The position numbers and the translations under genes were made by a program. DNA of 64,000 nt from Bathymodiolus brooksi (Eukaryota > Mollusca > Bivalvia > Mytilida > Modiolidae): assembly GCA_963680875.1 (NCBI GenBank), contig OY804590.1, positions 23,374,640 to 23,438,639 of the forward strand. The letters run 5' to 3'. This document shows positions 56,084 to 63,965 of this stretch, piece after piece; position 1 is the first letter of the stretch; each line of letters starts with the position of its first letter. The notes beneath the pieces were generated by a model. It was not told the origin of the DNA, searched no databases, and saw only the letters and a list, made by a program, of their open reading frames with translations.

Positions 56084-57040
56084 ACCTCACTTGAGGCCAG
56101 CATGCTAACCATTACCTCACTTGAGGCCAGCATGCTAGCCATTACACCTCATTGGAGACCAGCATGCTAACCATTACACCTCACTTGAGGCCAGCATGCT
56201 AACTATTACACCTCACTCGAGACCAGCATGCTAACCAATACACCTCACTTTAGGCCAGCATGCTAACAATTACACCTCACTTGAGGCCAACATGCTAACC
56301 ATTACCTCACTTGAGGCCAGCATGCTAGCCATTACACCTCATTTGAGGCCAGCATGCGAACCATTACACCTCACTTGAGGCCAGCATGCTAACCATTACA
56401 CCTCACTCGAGACCAGCATGCTAACCATTACACCTCACTTTAGGCCAGCATGCTAACCATTACACCTCACTTGAGGTCAGCATGCTAACTATTACACCTC
56501 ACTTGAGGCCAGCATATTAACTATTACACCTCACTTGAGGCCAGCATGTTGACCATTACACCTCACTTGAGGCTCAGCATGCTAACCATTACACACCACT
56601 TGAGGCCAGCATGCTAACCATTACACCTCACTTGAAGCCAGCATGCTAACTATTACCTCACTTGAGGCCAGCATGCTAACCATTACACCTCACTTGAGGT
56701 CAGTATGCTAACCATTACACCTCACTTGAGGCCAGCATGCTAACCATTACCTCACTTGAGGCCAGCATGCTAACCATTACTTCACTTAAGGCCAGCATGC
56801 TAACCATTACCTCACTTGAGGCCAGCATGCTAACCATTACACACCACTTGAGGCCAGCATGTTAGCCATTACACCTCACTTGAGGCCAGCATGCTAACCA
56901 TTACCTCACTTGAGGCCAGCATGCTAACCATTACACACCACTTGAGGCCAGCATGCTAACCATTACACCTCACTTGAGGCCAGCATGCTAACCATTACCT
57001 CACTTGAGGCCAGCATGCTAACCATTACACCACATATGAG
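56084..57040 (-). repeat. 32-bp (30-bp variant) minisatellite built of tRNA D-arm-like units, about 30 copies
   Basis: The plus-strand unit reads CCTCACTTGAGGCCAGCATG then CTAACCATTACA; many copies lack two bases (CATTACCTCAC instead of CATTACACCTCAC), giving 30 bp. On the minus strand each unit reads GGTGTAATGGTTAGCATGCT then GGCCTCAAGTGA. The first 16 bases equal the D-arm/A-box segment of animal tRNA-Gln as I recall it, and the next part resembles the 5' side of an anticodon arm. No T-arm or B box is present in the units. Each unit carries two palindromic elements, CCTCA-CT-TGAGG and GCATGC. Units 1-6 and 7-12 share an ordered variant set (including CACTCGAGACC at 56,213 and 56,403, offset 190 bp), and a three-unit motif repeats near the right end. 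A SINE-head origin is inference. Confidence 0.8.
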
Positions 57041-57336
57041 GTTATGTTGAATATGACTTAATGGTTGTTGAATTGATCTTCTTTGTAATGACTTAACTTT
57101 CTCCGTTCATTAATTAACTAATGTTCATTGGTTCAAATGATATCCCCCTTTTGCTGTATTATCCTAAAATATCCCTTTTTGTAACCAATAGTTGCTTGAA
57201 TTCCTGCCTTCATGTAGCCTCTGGTTAATATACACTGTCTTATGGTAGTTTATGATGCATGACAGGATGTGAGCTGTTTTGAAATTGCTTGCACTTTGAA
57301 AAAAATCAAGGAATGGGTATAAAAGTCAAGTATCAA
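57041..57336. other. AT-rich spacer between two minisatellites
   Basis: No open frame, RNA or element is recognisable. The sequence follows the degenerate last unit of the 32-bp array (ACCACATATGAGG) and leads into the 74-bp repeat. A TATAAAAG string occurs at 57,318-57,325 but has no associated gene. Confidence 0.5.
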
Positions 57337-57592
57337 CCTGAGACAATCCGGACACATGCATTCCTGGTCTAGCTACAATGTATTACTAGATATGACAGAC
57401 TTTAGTCACACCTGAGACAATCCGGACACATGCATTCCTCGTCTAGCTATAATGTATTACTAGATACGACAGACTTGAGCCACACCTGAGACAATCCGGA
57501 CACATGCATTCCTGGTTTAGCTACATTGTATTACTAGACACGACAGACTTGAGCCACACCTGAGACAATCCGGACACATGCATTCCTAGTCT
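57337..57592. repeat. 74-bp tandem repeat, about 3.5 copies
   Basis: The anchor CCTGAGACAATCCGGACACA occurs at 57,337, 57,411, 57,485 and 57,559, exactly 74 bp apart each time. The rest of each unit runs through TGCATTCCTGGTCTAGCTAC and ATGTATTACTAGA to GACAGACTTGAGCCACA. The first copy is the most diverged at its end (TTTAGTCACA), and the fourth stops after GCATTCCTAGTCT. It contains short palindromes (TCCGGA, ATGCAT) but no coding frame. The family is unknown to me. Confidence 0.92.
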
Positions 57593-57618
57593 TTCATTAT
57601 CCCGTATGAATACATATA

Positions 57619-57795
57619 CAGTCAAACCTGTATATTAATTCAATCAAGGGAACCTGAAAATGTGGCCTTTATGAGCAGTTGCCCTTTATATACAGGTTAA
57701 AATTATATGTACTATTTATTAATGGGTAAAATAAGACTGCCCTTTATTGACAGTGATTTGTTATATAGATGTGCCCTTTAAGGCAGGTCTGACTG
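57619..57795. mobile_element. 177-bp MITE-like element with TA target duplication (pogo/Tc1-mariner-like)
   Basis: The left end CAGTCAAACCTG (57,619-57,630) and right end CAGGTCTGACTG (57,784-57,795) are inverted repeats with 11 of 12 matching. Each is flanked outside by TA (57,617-57,618 and 57,796-57,797), the target duplication of Tc1/mariner/pogo transposons. The interior is AT-rich with three GCCCTTTA motifs and no coding capacity, so it would depend on a transposase supplied elsewhere. CAGTCAAACCT-type ends are common in invertebrate DNA transposons; superfamily assignment is inferred from end sequence and TSD only. Confidence 0.65.
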
Positions 57796-57797
57796 TA

Positions 57798-58079
57798 TCT
57801 CATCAAATCGCAATCCGGGTGAAAGAGAGGCCATATGCCGAAATAATATGGTCATCGGACGAATTATGGTAAAATATTTCTTTTCTCTTCTGTTCTTTTT
57901 ATTTTTTCTTCCCAGTTTTGTTGTTGCAAGTTTTGATATTCTTCTGCTGATGCCTTTTAATGGCCACCATCAACTGGTTGATTGTTCTGCCATTGGAATG
58001 CGCATGTAAATTTATAGAATATTAAAATACTGACGGGTCAGTAGTATGCATATTTAAAACTATGCACAGATCCATTTTC
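57798..58079 (-). other. Possible 3' untranslated region of the LINE
   Basis: This stretch lies immediately downstream (minus strand) of the stop at 58,080-58,082 that would end the LINE reading frame. It holds no gene. On the minus strand it runs through CAACCAGTTGATGGTGGCCA and GGCATCAGCAGAAGAATATC into an A/G-rich tract (57,882-57,912). A LINE 3' UTR is a reasonable reading, but I cannot see a clear 3' terminal repeat or target-site duplication to fix the end. Confidence 0.4.
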
Positions 58080-59055
58080 TAATGTGGAAGTTGGCTAACT
58101 TGTGCTTTGAAAGCAACACGTGTTGTGGCGGCTGCTGTGCTTGTAGGTAGTGAATTCCAATCTCAGATATTTCGTGGGAAGAAGGAATACTTTCTATCGT
58201 CGCTGCTGCTGGATGGTACTTGGAAAGCGGATGCATGTTTCTGGTGGTATAAGTCTTTCTTCTTTGCTAATAGCAACATCTTCGTGGTGTGTTTTAAATA
58301 GCATGTGTAACCGAGCATCACGTCTTCTGTGTTGTAGTGATTTCCATTTAAGTGGGTCAAGCATGGAATCGACACTTGATCTGTTGCCCTGTCGGTTACA
58401 AACGTATCTGGTACCTCTATGCTGGACCATTTCTAGAGTATCAGGAGCGTATCCAGGGGACGCACCCGGCACGCCCTCCCTAAAATTGGAAAAAATATGA
58501 TTTTTTGACGTAAAATCGTGATTTTTCACACGAAATACCCAAAAATTTTCGCACCTCCCTCCGCTCGGCGCAATTTTTTTAAGTGCGCCCCCCCTAACTT
58601 GAAATCCTGGATCCGCCCTGAGTATGAATATCGTTTTGTGTGTAAGGATCCCATGCAGTTGAGGCGTATTCCACTATTGGTCTTACTAGTGAATTATACA
58701 CATTTTGTTTTACAGTTGTTGATCCGATGTTAAGGTTACGTCGTAGGAATCCTAGAGTCGTATTTGCTTTGCCGCATATTGAGTTAATGTGCTTGGTCCA
58801 ACGAAGGTCTGATGAAATGAGACAACCCAGATATTTGGCGCTTTCAACGGATTCTAAGGTGTGTCCATGTAGACTGTAGTTGTATTTGATTGGATTTGGT
58901 TTCATGCTTATTGTTAGGACATTGCATTTGCCAGGGTGGAATTCCATTTTCCATTTCTTCTCCCAAATGCCTAGCTTGTTAAGGTCTGTCTGGAGTGCTA
59001 GGGCATCATTCTCAGATGTTATAGTTAGGTACGCTATGGTGTCATCTGCGAAGAG
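58080..59055 (-). pseudogene. LINE ORF2 thumb and C-terminal tail, split by a MITE
   Basis: From FADDTIAY the frame is open through KWKMEFHPGKCNVLTIS, AKYLGCLISSDLRW, KANTTLGFLRRNLN and YNSLVRPIVEYASTAWDPYT to QNDIHT, where the MITE at 58,442-58,620 interrupts it. Beyond the MITE the protein resumes as TLEMVQHRGTRYVCNRQ, then SSVDSMLDPLKWKSLQHRR and ARLHMLFKTHH, the usual C-terminal tail of CR1/Jockey-like LINEs. A TGA stop falls in the tail motif FFPRNI*DWNSLP, where CGA (Arg) is expected. The final stop is at 58,080-58,082. Frame order across the MITE joins perfectly once the element and one target copy are ignored. Confidence 0.88.
58442..58620. mobile_element. 179-bp MITE inserted in the LINE, 5-bp target duplication
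   Basis: The left end CAGGAGCGTATCCAGG (58,442-58,457) and right end CCTGGATCCGCCCTG (58,606-58,620) are imperfect terminal inverted repeats. The direct repeat AGTAT flanks the element at 58,437-58,441 and 58,621-58,625. The interior has T-rich and C-rich blocks (TGATTTTTTGACGT region and GCGCCCCCCCTAACTT) and no coding capacity. CAGGGGCGGATCCAGG-like ends belong to a family of small elements I have seen in many invertebrate genomes; the transposase superfamily is not certain, and a 5-bp duplication argues against TA- or 8-bp-duplicating families. The insertion is younger than the LINE copy. Confidence 0.85.
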
Positions 59056-60208
59056 CCTAATTTGATTTTAGACCTTGTGGCATATCGTTGATATATAATC
59101 GGAACAGGCTAGGTCCTAACACTGATCCTTGTGGTACCCCTGAGACAACGCTGATGTAATCTGCATGATGTTACGCCGTCTACAACTACCGCCTGTGATC
59201 TATCTTGTAGGAAGTGGTTTATCCAGTTGTTAGTTTTACCACGGATTCCATAGTGTTCTAGCTTGTGGACAAGGAGGCTGTGACTCACTTTGTCAAAGGC
59301 TTTAGAGAAATCCATGATAAGAACATATGTTTGCTTCCCTGATGCCATATTGTTGCTGGTTTCGTCGATGAATTCAATTAGCTGAGTCTCACATGATCTT
59401 TTGCTCCTGAAACCGTGTTGTAGCGGATATAAGATGTTATTTCTGTCGGCATGGCTCATAATGTGGCTTTTAATTTGCAGCATATGCAGGTGAGTGAGAT
59501 AGGTCGGTAGTTCTCAGCTTTGTAGCGATCACCCTTTTTGTACACGGGGCTGACATTGGCACTTCTCCAATCAGGTGGAACTTCTCCTGTCTCGAGTGAT
59601 CTTCTGAATATAATAGTCAGGATTGGAGCGATTTCTGCTGCAAGTTCATTTAATATTTTTGGCCTGATATTATCTGGTCCTGCTGCTTTATTCGGATTTA
59701 ATTTTTGTAGTAGCTTGAGGACGCCAGCGCATGCTATGTTTATTTCTGGTGCTGATGGGAATTGCCCATTCATTTAACATTTTTCGTTGAATTGTTCTTT
59801 AGTGATGTAAAAATTTTCCAGAGAATGCTGACTGGAACTGTTTATTCAAGATATATAATTGGTCAGTTGGGTCTGAGTGGAGGAGACCATCACTTCGTAA
59901 TGGTGTGATGCTTTTACAATCTGTACGTTTATGCTTAATATATGTTCAAACCTCTTCATACTAGTGTTTTGATTGTCATTTTCCTGTGGTGTTACTATTT
60001 CTTCAATATAGTTCCAGTACGCCCGCCTGAGTTCCCTCTGTACTTTCCGTTTGATGTATTTGAATTTCTTTGCAGTGGTGGTATTTCCAGATTTCTTTTT
60101 TTGCTTGCAAAGCCGATCTCTTTTACGGATACGTTTCCTTACATCAGGTGCTATCCATGGTAAGCTTTCTTTGGTTTTTGCTATCTTATGTGGCACATGT
60201 TTTTTCAC
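59041..60208 (-). pseudogene. LINE ORF2 linker and reverse transcriptase remnant
   Basis: The linker (60,208-59,846) is strongly basic (KRIRKRDRLCKQKKKSGN, ending RRAYWNYIEEIV), as in many LINEs. RT blocks follow: KLNPNKAAGPDNIRPKIL (about 59,650-59,695), PDWRSANVSPVYKKGDR, AENYRPISLT (59,490-59,517), HGFRSKRSCETQLIEF, motif A MDFSKAFDKVSHS (59,280-59,317), [11 protein letters not shown] (about 59,112-59,144) and the catalytic FADD (59,041-59,052). Both the motif A aspartate and the FADD aspartates are intact. The frame is broken near 59,780-59,800 (a stop before MNGQFP), near 59,475 (after ICCK), near 59,150 (before SGVPQGS) and near 59,057 (just before FADD), so this is a relic. Confidence 0.9.
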
Positions 60209-60238
60209 TATTTCTTCAAGATGGTTTTTGAAGACGTA

Positions 60239-61000
60239 CTACATTTCAGTTACGCATGTTTTTATATTGTCTAACTCATTTAATGTATCCATTAGGCCTG
60301 CTAGTTCATCTTTCATTGTATCCCATTTCGCCTTTTTATATAGTGGTATACTACGGGGCTTTTGTATTTTCTTTTTGATTGTCAGATCTACTTCTGCAAA
60401 TACAATGTCATGGTCTGAGATTCCTGCTAATGGATAAACTCTAGTAATACATGACGTGTTGTTTGATATTACAAGGTCAAGTGTATTTTCGACCCTTGTT
60501 GGCTCTTCTACCATTTGAGCTATGCCATTGCCGTTTAGCATATCTATGAATTTATGATGATTCTTTGGTATTTGGGTTTAGTTGTTTGGTTTTCCATATC
60601 CATCCAGGTAGATTGAAGTCACCTGCTATGATTATATTTGAGTTGGTATTCCGGCAAGCTCTGTTTAGGCTAATAGCCAGTTCGTCGACTGCTCATTTGT
60701 TGTTTTCGGGTTGTAGTATGCTGCTATGTAGAGATCTTTACTGTTTGCTAAGCTGATTTTAGCCCATACAATTTCGCAGTCAGTTGATAGTTCAGGTACG
60801 GGAGAGCTGAGGTACTCTTTGTTGATTGCAATTAGTACTCCTCCTCCAGTTGTTAGTCAGTCTTTTCTATACAGTTTGTATTCGTCCGGGAAGATATGGT
60901 TATCCGTTATGGAGGGATCAACCCATGTTTCGGTGCATATAATCACATCTGGCTTTGTACTGTCAATTAGGTTTTTAAGTCTATTTAAGCTATATTAAAT
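60239..61000 (-). pseudogene. LINE ORF2 endonuclease domain remnant (APE type)
   Basis: On the minus strand the sequence first reads SLNRLKNLIDSTKPDVIICT, followed by ETW (TETW codons at 60,920-60,937). A GGGVLIAINKEY motif follows (about 60,825-60,850), then IIIAGDFNLPGW (GDFNLP at 60,607-60,624), and finally LDLVISNN and GISDHDIV (SDHD at about 60,401-60,418). These are the conserved blocks of exonuclease-endonuclease-phosphatase-type LINE endonucleases, which nick target DNA. The glutamate of TETW, the aspartate/asparagine of GDFN and the SDH histidine are all still present. Frameshifts near 60,690 (after AYYNPKTTNEQ) and near 60,551 (before [10 protein letters not shown]) break the frame. 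The N-terminal strand is missing about 20 residues compared with typical LINEs. Confidence 0.85.
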
Positions 61001-62500
61001 AACACTGGGAGTGTATTACTAAAATATTTTGAATTCTTTCACTTCCTTTTGTTGAACAAGTACGATCTCAATTTATGTGCGTGTATATGTTTGAAACAAA
61101 ATATGTACTTTTTTCTCAACACATGACATGATATTCAAAGGTAGACAACTCCAGTTCTATAATTTTCCGCTTAAAATGCAAGACCATTAATTAAAGGCTC
61201 TGTAATTGGAAAAAAAATACAGACTTTCGGGAAAATTGGGAACTTTAACTCCTACACTTTATTAGTTCGGTAACAAGAATGTCAACACAAAAAGGAAGTT
61301 CAATCTTTTCGTAACAAAAAATATTAATTGAAAATTGAAACAATGAAAAGCGGTTTAAAATTGCAAGAAAGCGAATGCACGTGTCGCGTTCTGCTTGTTA
61401 AATCTTAACAATACAATCGTGTCAAGATAGGAAAGACATCTCAACTCATTAAAAAATGTCACTCTCTGTTCCGGGAAAAAAATCGCCTGGAGACATAAAA
61501 CACACGTTTCAGTAAAGAAATATAATATTCAATCAACCAAACGTTAATTGTAACGCTAAAGCTAATAATACGAGGGAGGCTTTATCTTAAGTAATTTATT
61601 TTCTTGTATAATGTAATTTAGTCCAGAATTAATATTAAAAGTTTTTGACAAACCACAATGCAATATTAGGTCACAATGTCGTTCTAAAGAAGTGTTTTCT
61701 TCTGTGAGTTCGTAGAGTACCAGGACTCCTTCACAATCATCTGAGAATTGAAATCTAACCTCTTCTTGTAGTAATTTTAATGTCTGATGAAATAAGAATG
61801 TTCAAGTGGAATATTTCTAAAAATAATCTATGACAAAATAATGTAAATTGTGTCTAGAGTAACAGGTTTTGGCATCACATGTAATAGAATAGTTGAAATT
61901 GGTACCGAGTTAAAATGTATAAATTCGTTGAGCCCACTTAAGTTTTTATTTGGCTTTAAATTGACCAAAGCTTAAAATAAATTGAGATCTAACACCATTA
62001 TACTTTTAATGGGGGAGAAAGCCAATTTACATTAAATGCAAATCTTCACGTTACGTCTGCTTCAGTATTTAATTTTTTTTATTAAATAAGATAAATCTAC
62101 TTTTGTTAAGGAATGAACTCAAATCTTCCAATATTGAATTCCAGTTATGTAAATTAGACTTTGTCATCTATAAATGTCAGAATGAAGTGGGTTTTTTTTC
62201 ATATACACCATTTTTGGTATAAAAAAGGTTGGTAATATCTTCTCTAAGATTTGAAAGAAGTAAAGCATTCTTTTAGATATAAATTCTTTTTGTGCAAAGT
62301 ATCCTCTTTATCAGAGATATATGTGACATGTCTCAGTCTTTATTAATTCCATTTTTAAAGATTTTTTTCTCCAAAAACACAATAAGAAGCGTAACAAGTA
62401 TTATATTTCTTTTATTTCTGGCGCAACATCTCTTTGCCATTAAAACCCAAACTAGTTAGTATTTTCTTCTACTACTTCTACCAAACACTGACCGCCGTCA
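61001..62500. other. AT-rich intergenic DNA without recognisable features
   Basis: I see no open frame of note, no RNA gene, and no tandem or inverted repeat of substance in these 1.5 kb. Composition is AT-rich with many short homopolymer tracts (for example near 61,210, 62,070 and 62,190). At 62,480-62,500 ACTGACCGCCGTCAAAT weakly resembles the 3' part of the nearby SINE family (ACTGACCGCCACGATAT), which may be a scrap of an earlier copy. Confidence 0.55.
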
Positions 62501-62694
62501 AATAGCGTTGTTCGAATCCCGCTCAGACAAGATGTACTTGATACAACATTATGTGATAAAGTTTGTCAGTGACTTACGGCAGGTCGGTGGTTTTCTCTGG
62601 GTCCTTCGGTTTCCTCCACCAATAAAACTGACCGCCACGATATACTAAGTACCTCAAATATTGTTGAAAGGGGGTTAATACACCATAAACCAAA
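62501..62694 (+). mobile_element. 5'-truncated tRNA-derived SINE copy
   Basis: The copy begins near GCGTTGTTCGAATCCCGCTC, which contains the B-box-like GTTCGAATCCC (62,510-62,520), and runs through GATGTACTTGATACAACATT and ACGGCAGGTCGGTGGTTTTC to CCACCAATAAAACTGACCGC, ending near CACCATAAACCAAA. It aligns along its length with the fuller copy at 63,250-63,514, with differences such as a CTAAGTACCTC insertion before AAATATTGTTG. The tRNA-like A-box half is missing. I find no convincing target-site duplication. SINEs are mobilised in trans by LINEs; whether the LINE at 58,080 is a partner cannot be judged here. Confidence 0.82.
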
Positions 62695-63239
62695 TGTTGA
62701 AGATTATGTGAGAGGTTGCACATGGCAATTGAAAATGGTTATTTCAATTCACGGGTTTCATAAATTAGTATTTGATAGAAGAGGTGGTAGCTTTGAATGT
62801 TTCAACCGATCGACTCATTACTATAGATTGTAGCAGCCGGTTTCAGTCAGATTTCATACAAAGGAAAAACGATTCTTGTCTTTGTTGGGTCTTACAAGAG
62901 ATAATGAAAGACGAGGAATGCCTGTATCGTGATCGATTTCAAAGTTAGTGCACATGACGCGGTTCTGGAATAACCTTCATCAGGCCTAGGTACACTCAAA
63001 GTAAAAACATTAGAAAACTAAATAATTCAATTCTTTGGATCAAGAAAACCAAAGGGCTTCCTAAACAGTATATCACTGAGAATGGCTTAAGTTTGTCTTC
63101 TTTAGTAATAGATACATTTTCTTTTGCAATATTATTCTTGATATAGATATTAAACAGTAAAAGGATTGTATAGATTACAAGCGTGTTAAGTTTTACAGAG
63201 GGATTATTTACCACCACATTCACTTGAATTCGTTAGTGC
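62695..63239. other. Spacer between two SINE copies
   Basis: AT-rich sequence with no recognisable gene. A 75-codon minus-strand open frame at 62,996-63,223 encodes a hydrophobic, Ile/Leu/Asn-rich peptide. It lacks any family motif, and such frames are common by chance in sequence of this composition, so I do not call it a gene. Confidence 0.5.
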
Positions 63240-63249
63240 AGTCAAACTA

Positions 63250-63514
63250 GGGGCTGTCGTGGTCGTGATTGTATGGTAGTTGAATTTACAACTACCTATG
63301 CTGTCAGCGTCTATCACCATTAACGTTGTGAGTTCGAATCCCGCTCAGACAAGATGTACTTGATACAACATTATGTGATAAAGTTTGTTAGTGACCTACG
63401 GCAGGTCGGTGGTTTTCACTGGATACTCCGGTTTCCTCCCCCAATAACACTGACCACCACAATATAACTGAAATATTGTTGAAAATGGCGTAAAACACCA
63501 TAACCAAAATCTAG
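63250..63514 (+). mobile_element. Near full-length tRNA-derived SINE with target-site duplication
   Basis: The element starts GGGGCTGTCGTGGTCGTGAT, a degenerate A-box region, and has a B-box-like GAGTTCGAATCCC at 63,330-63,342. The conserved body then runs GACCTACGGCAGGTCGGTGG, TTTCCTCCCCCAATAACACT and GAAATATTGTTGAAAATGGC, ending ACACCATAACCAAAATCTAG. The flanks AGTCAAACTA (63,240-63,249) and AGTCAAGCTA (63,515-63,524) match at 9 of 10 positions and are a probable target-site duplication. A perfect 8-bp inverted repeat (GGTAGTTG at 63,275, CAACTACC at 63,289) lies between the two promoter boxes, making the head longer than a tRNA. I associate the central block with MetaSINE-like elements of bivalves; this is from memory. 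Confidence 0.85.
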
Positions 63515-63524
63515 AGTCAAGCTA

Positions 63525-63889
63525 CACCCTTCCTTGTAGAAAAGTTTGTTTCACTGGTATGCTTTTTCCATCTGTCGAAATTATATATTTAATCAATTCT
63601 ATGGTAGAAATTGCAATATTTTGATTTCAGATCCATATCACTAATGGCTTAAATTTCATGCACCGGAAATGACACACCAGAAACCAATACATGGTTAAAT
63701 CTGCAGAAAATCGTATGCGCAGTAATCAGGAACTACTTCCGGTTATTAATGTTAAAAGTCGTCCCCGATATATCTCGTCCCTAAAAAAAAGTCTTCCCCG
63801 ATATATCTCGGCTTAAAAAATCTCGACATTATTTTGATGCACTGAATGAGCGTGAAATTGGCAGATCATTTTCAGATTCGCGAGCATTC
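63525..63889. other. AT-rich region upstream of the candidate exon, with a 33-bp-spaced direct repeat
   Basis: Mostly featureless. Near the right end two copies of a 20-bp string, GTCGTCCCCGATATATCTCG (63,758-63,777) and GTCTTCCCCGATATATCTCG (63,791-63,810), differ at one base and are separated by an A-rich spacer. A third partial match, AATCTCGAC, follows at about 63,820. If the downstream ATG at 63,890 is real, this would lie in its promoter or 5' leader, but I see no TATA box. Confidence 0.45.
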
Positions 63890-63965
63890 ATGGCCGTGCC
63901 TGTTTCAATAGACGGAAAGAGCATCCTTACATTGTACTACAGTACACTCCAAAAAGTACACAAAA
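63890..63965 (+). CDS. Candidate first coding exon of an unidentified gene (partial, weak)
   Basis: An ATG at 63,890 opens a frame reading MAVPVSIDGKSILTLYYSTL then QKVHK, followed at 63,966-63,971 by GTAAGT, which matches the consensus 5' splice donor (AAA|GTAAGT). That would make a 76-nt exon ending in phase 1; without splicing the frame stops six bases past the donor start. The frame is also open upstream of the ATG back to about 63,785. The start context has G at +4 but T at -3, so it is only moderate. The peptide belongs to no family I recognise. Codon content looks more gene-like (GCC GTG, GAC GGA) than the surrounding AT-rich DNA. It could equally be a chance frame or a non-coding exon; the window ends too soon to decide. 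Confidence 0.25.

Larger units (their letters stand above)
58080..61000 (-). mobile_element. 5'-truncated, defective CR1/Jockey-type LINE (non-LTR retrotransposon)
   Basis: Minus-strand fragments appear in the order expected of a LINE ORF2: APE-type endonuclease (about 61,000-60,240), a basic linker (60,208-59,846), reverse transcriptase fingers and palm (59,773-59,041), thumb/C-terminal region (59,055-58,626), then, after a MITE insertion, the C-terminal tail (58,436-58,080). I see no ORF1 and no N-terminal start of the endonuclease, so the copy is 5'-truncated near 61,000, as is typical of target-primed reverse transcription. At least six frameshifts and several stops break the frame, so it cannot encode a working protein. 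Clade is judged from motif style ([38 protein letters not shown]); CR1, Rex1 or Jockey relatives are all possible. Confidence 0.9.

Noticed and set aside
57318..57325. TATAAAAG as a promoter
   Set aside because: No gene or open frame lies downstream; the next sequence is the 74-bp tandem repeat. Likely chance in AT-rich DNA.
58107..60756. Plus-strand open frames across the LINE (e.g. 58,150-58,500; 60,051-60,437)
   Set aside because: They are antisense to the LINE reverse transcriptase and endonuclease frames, which carry the recognisable motifs.
62996..63223. Small hydrophobic membrane protein
   Set aside because: The hydrophobicity follows from AT-rich codons; no start context or homology that I recognise.
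63250..63345. Functional tRNA gene
   Set aside because: Only a B-box-like GTTCGAATCC is convincing; the arms do not form a cloverleaf and the sequence continues into a SINE body.
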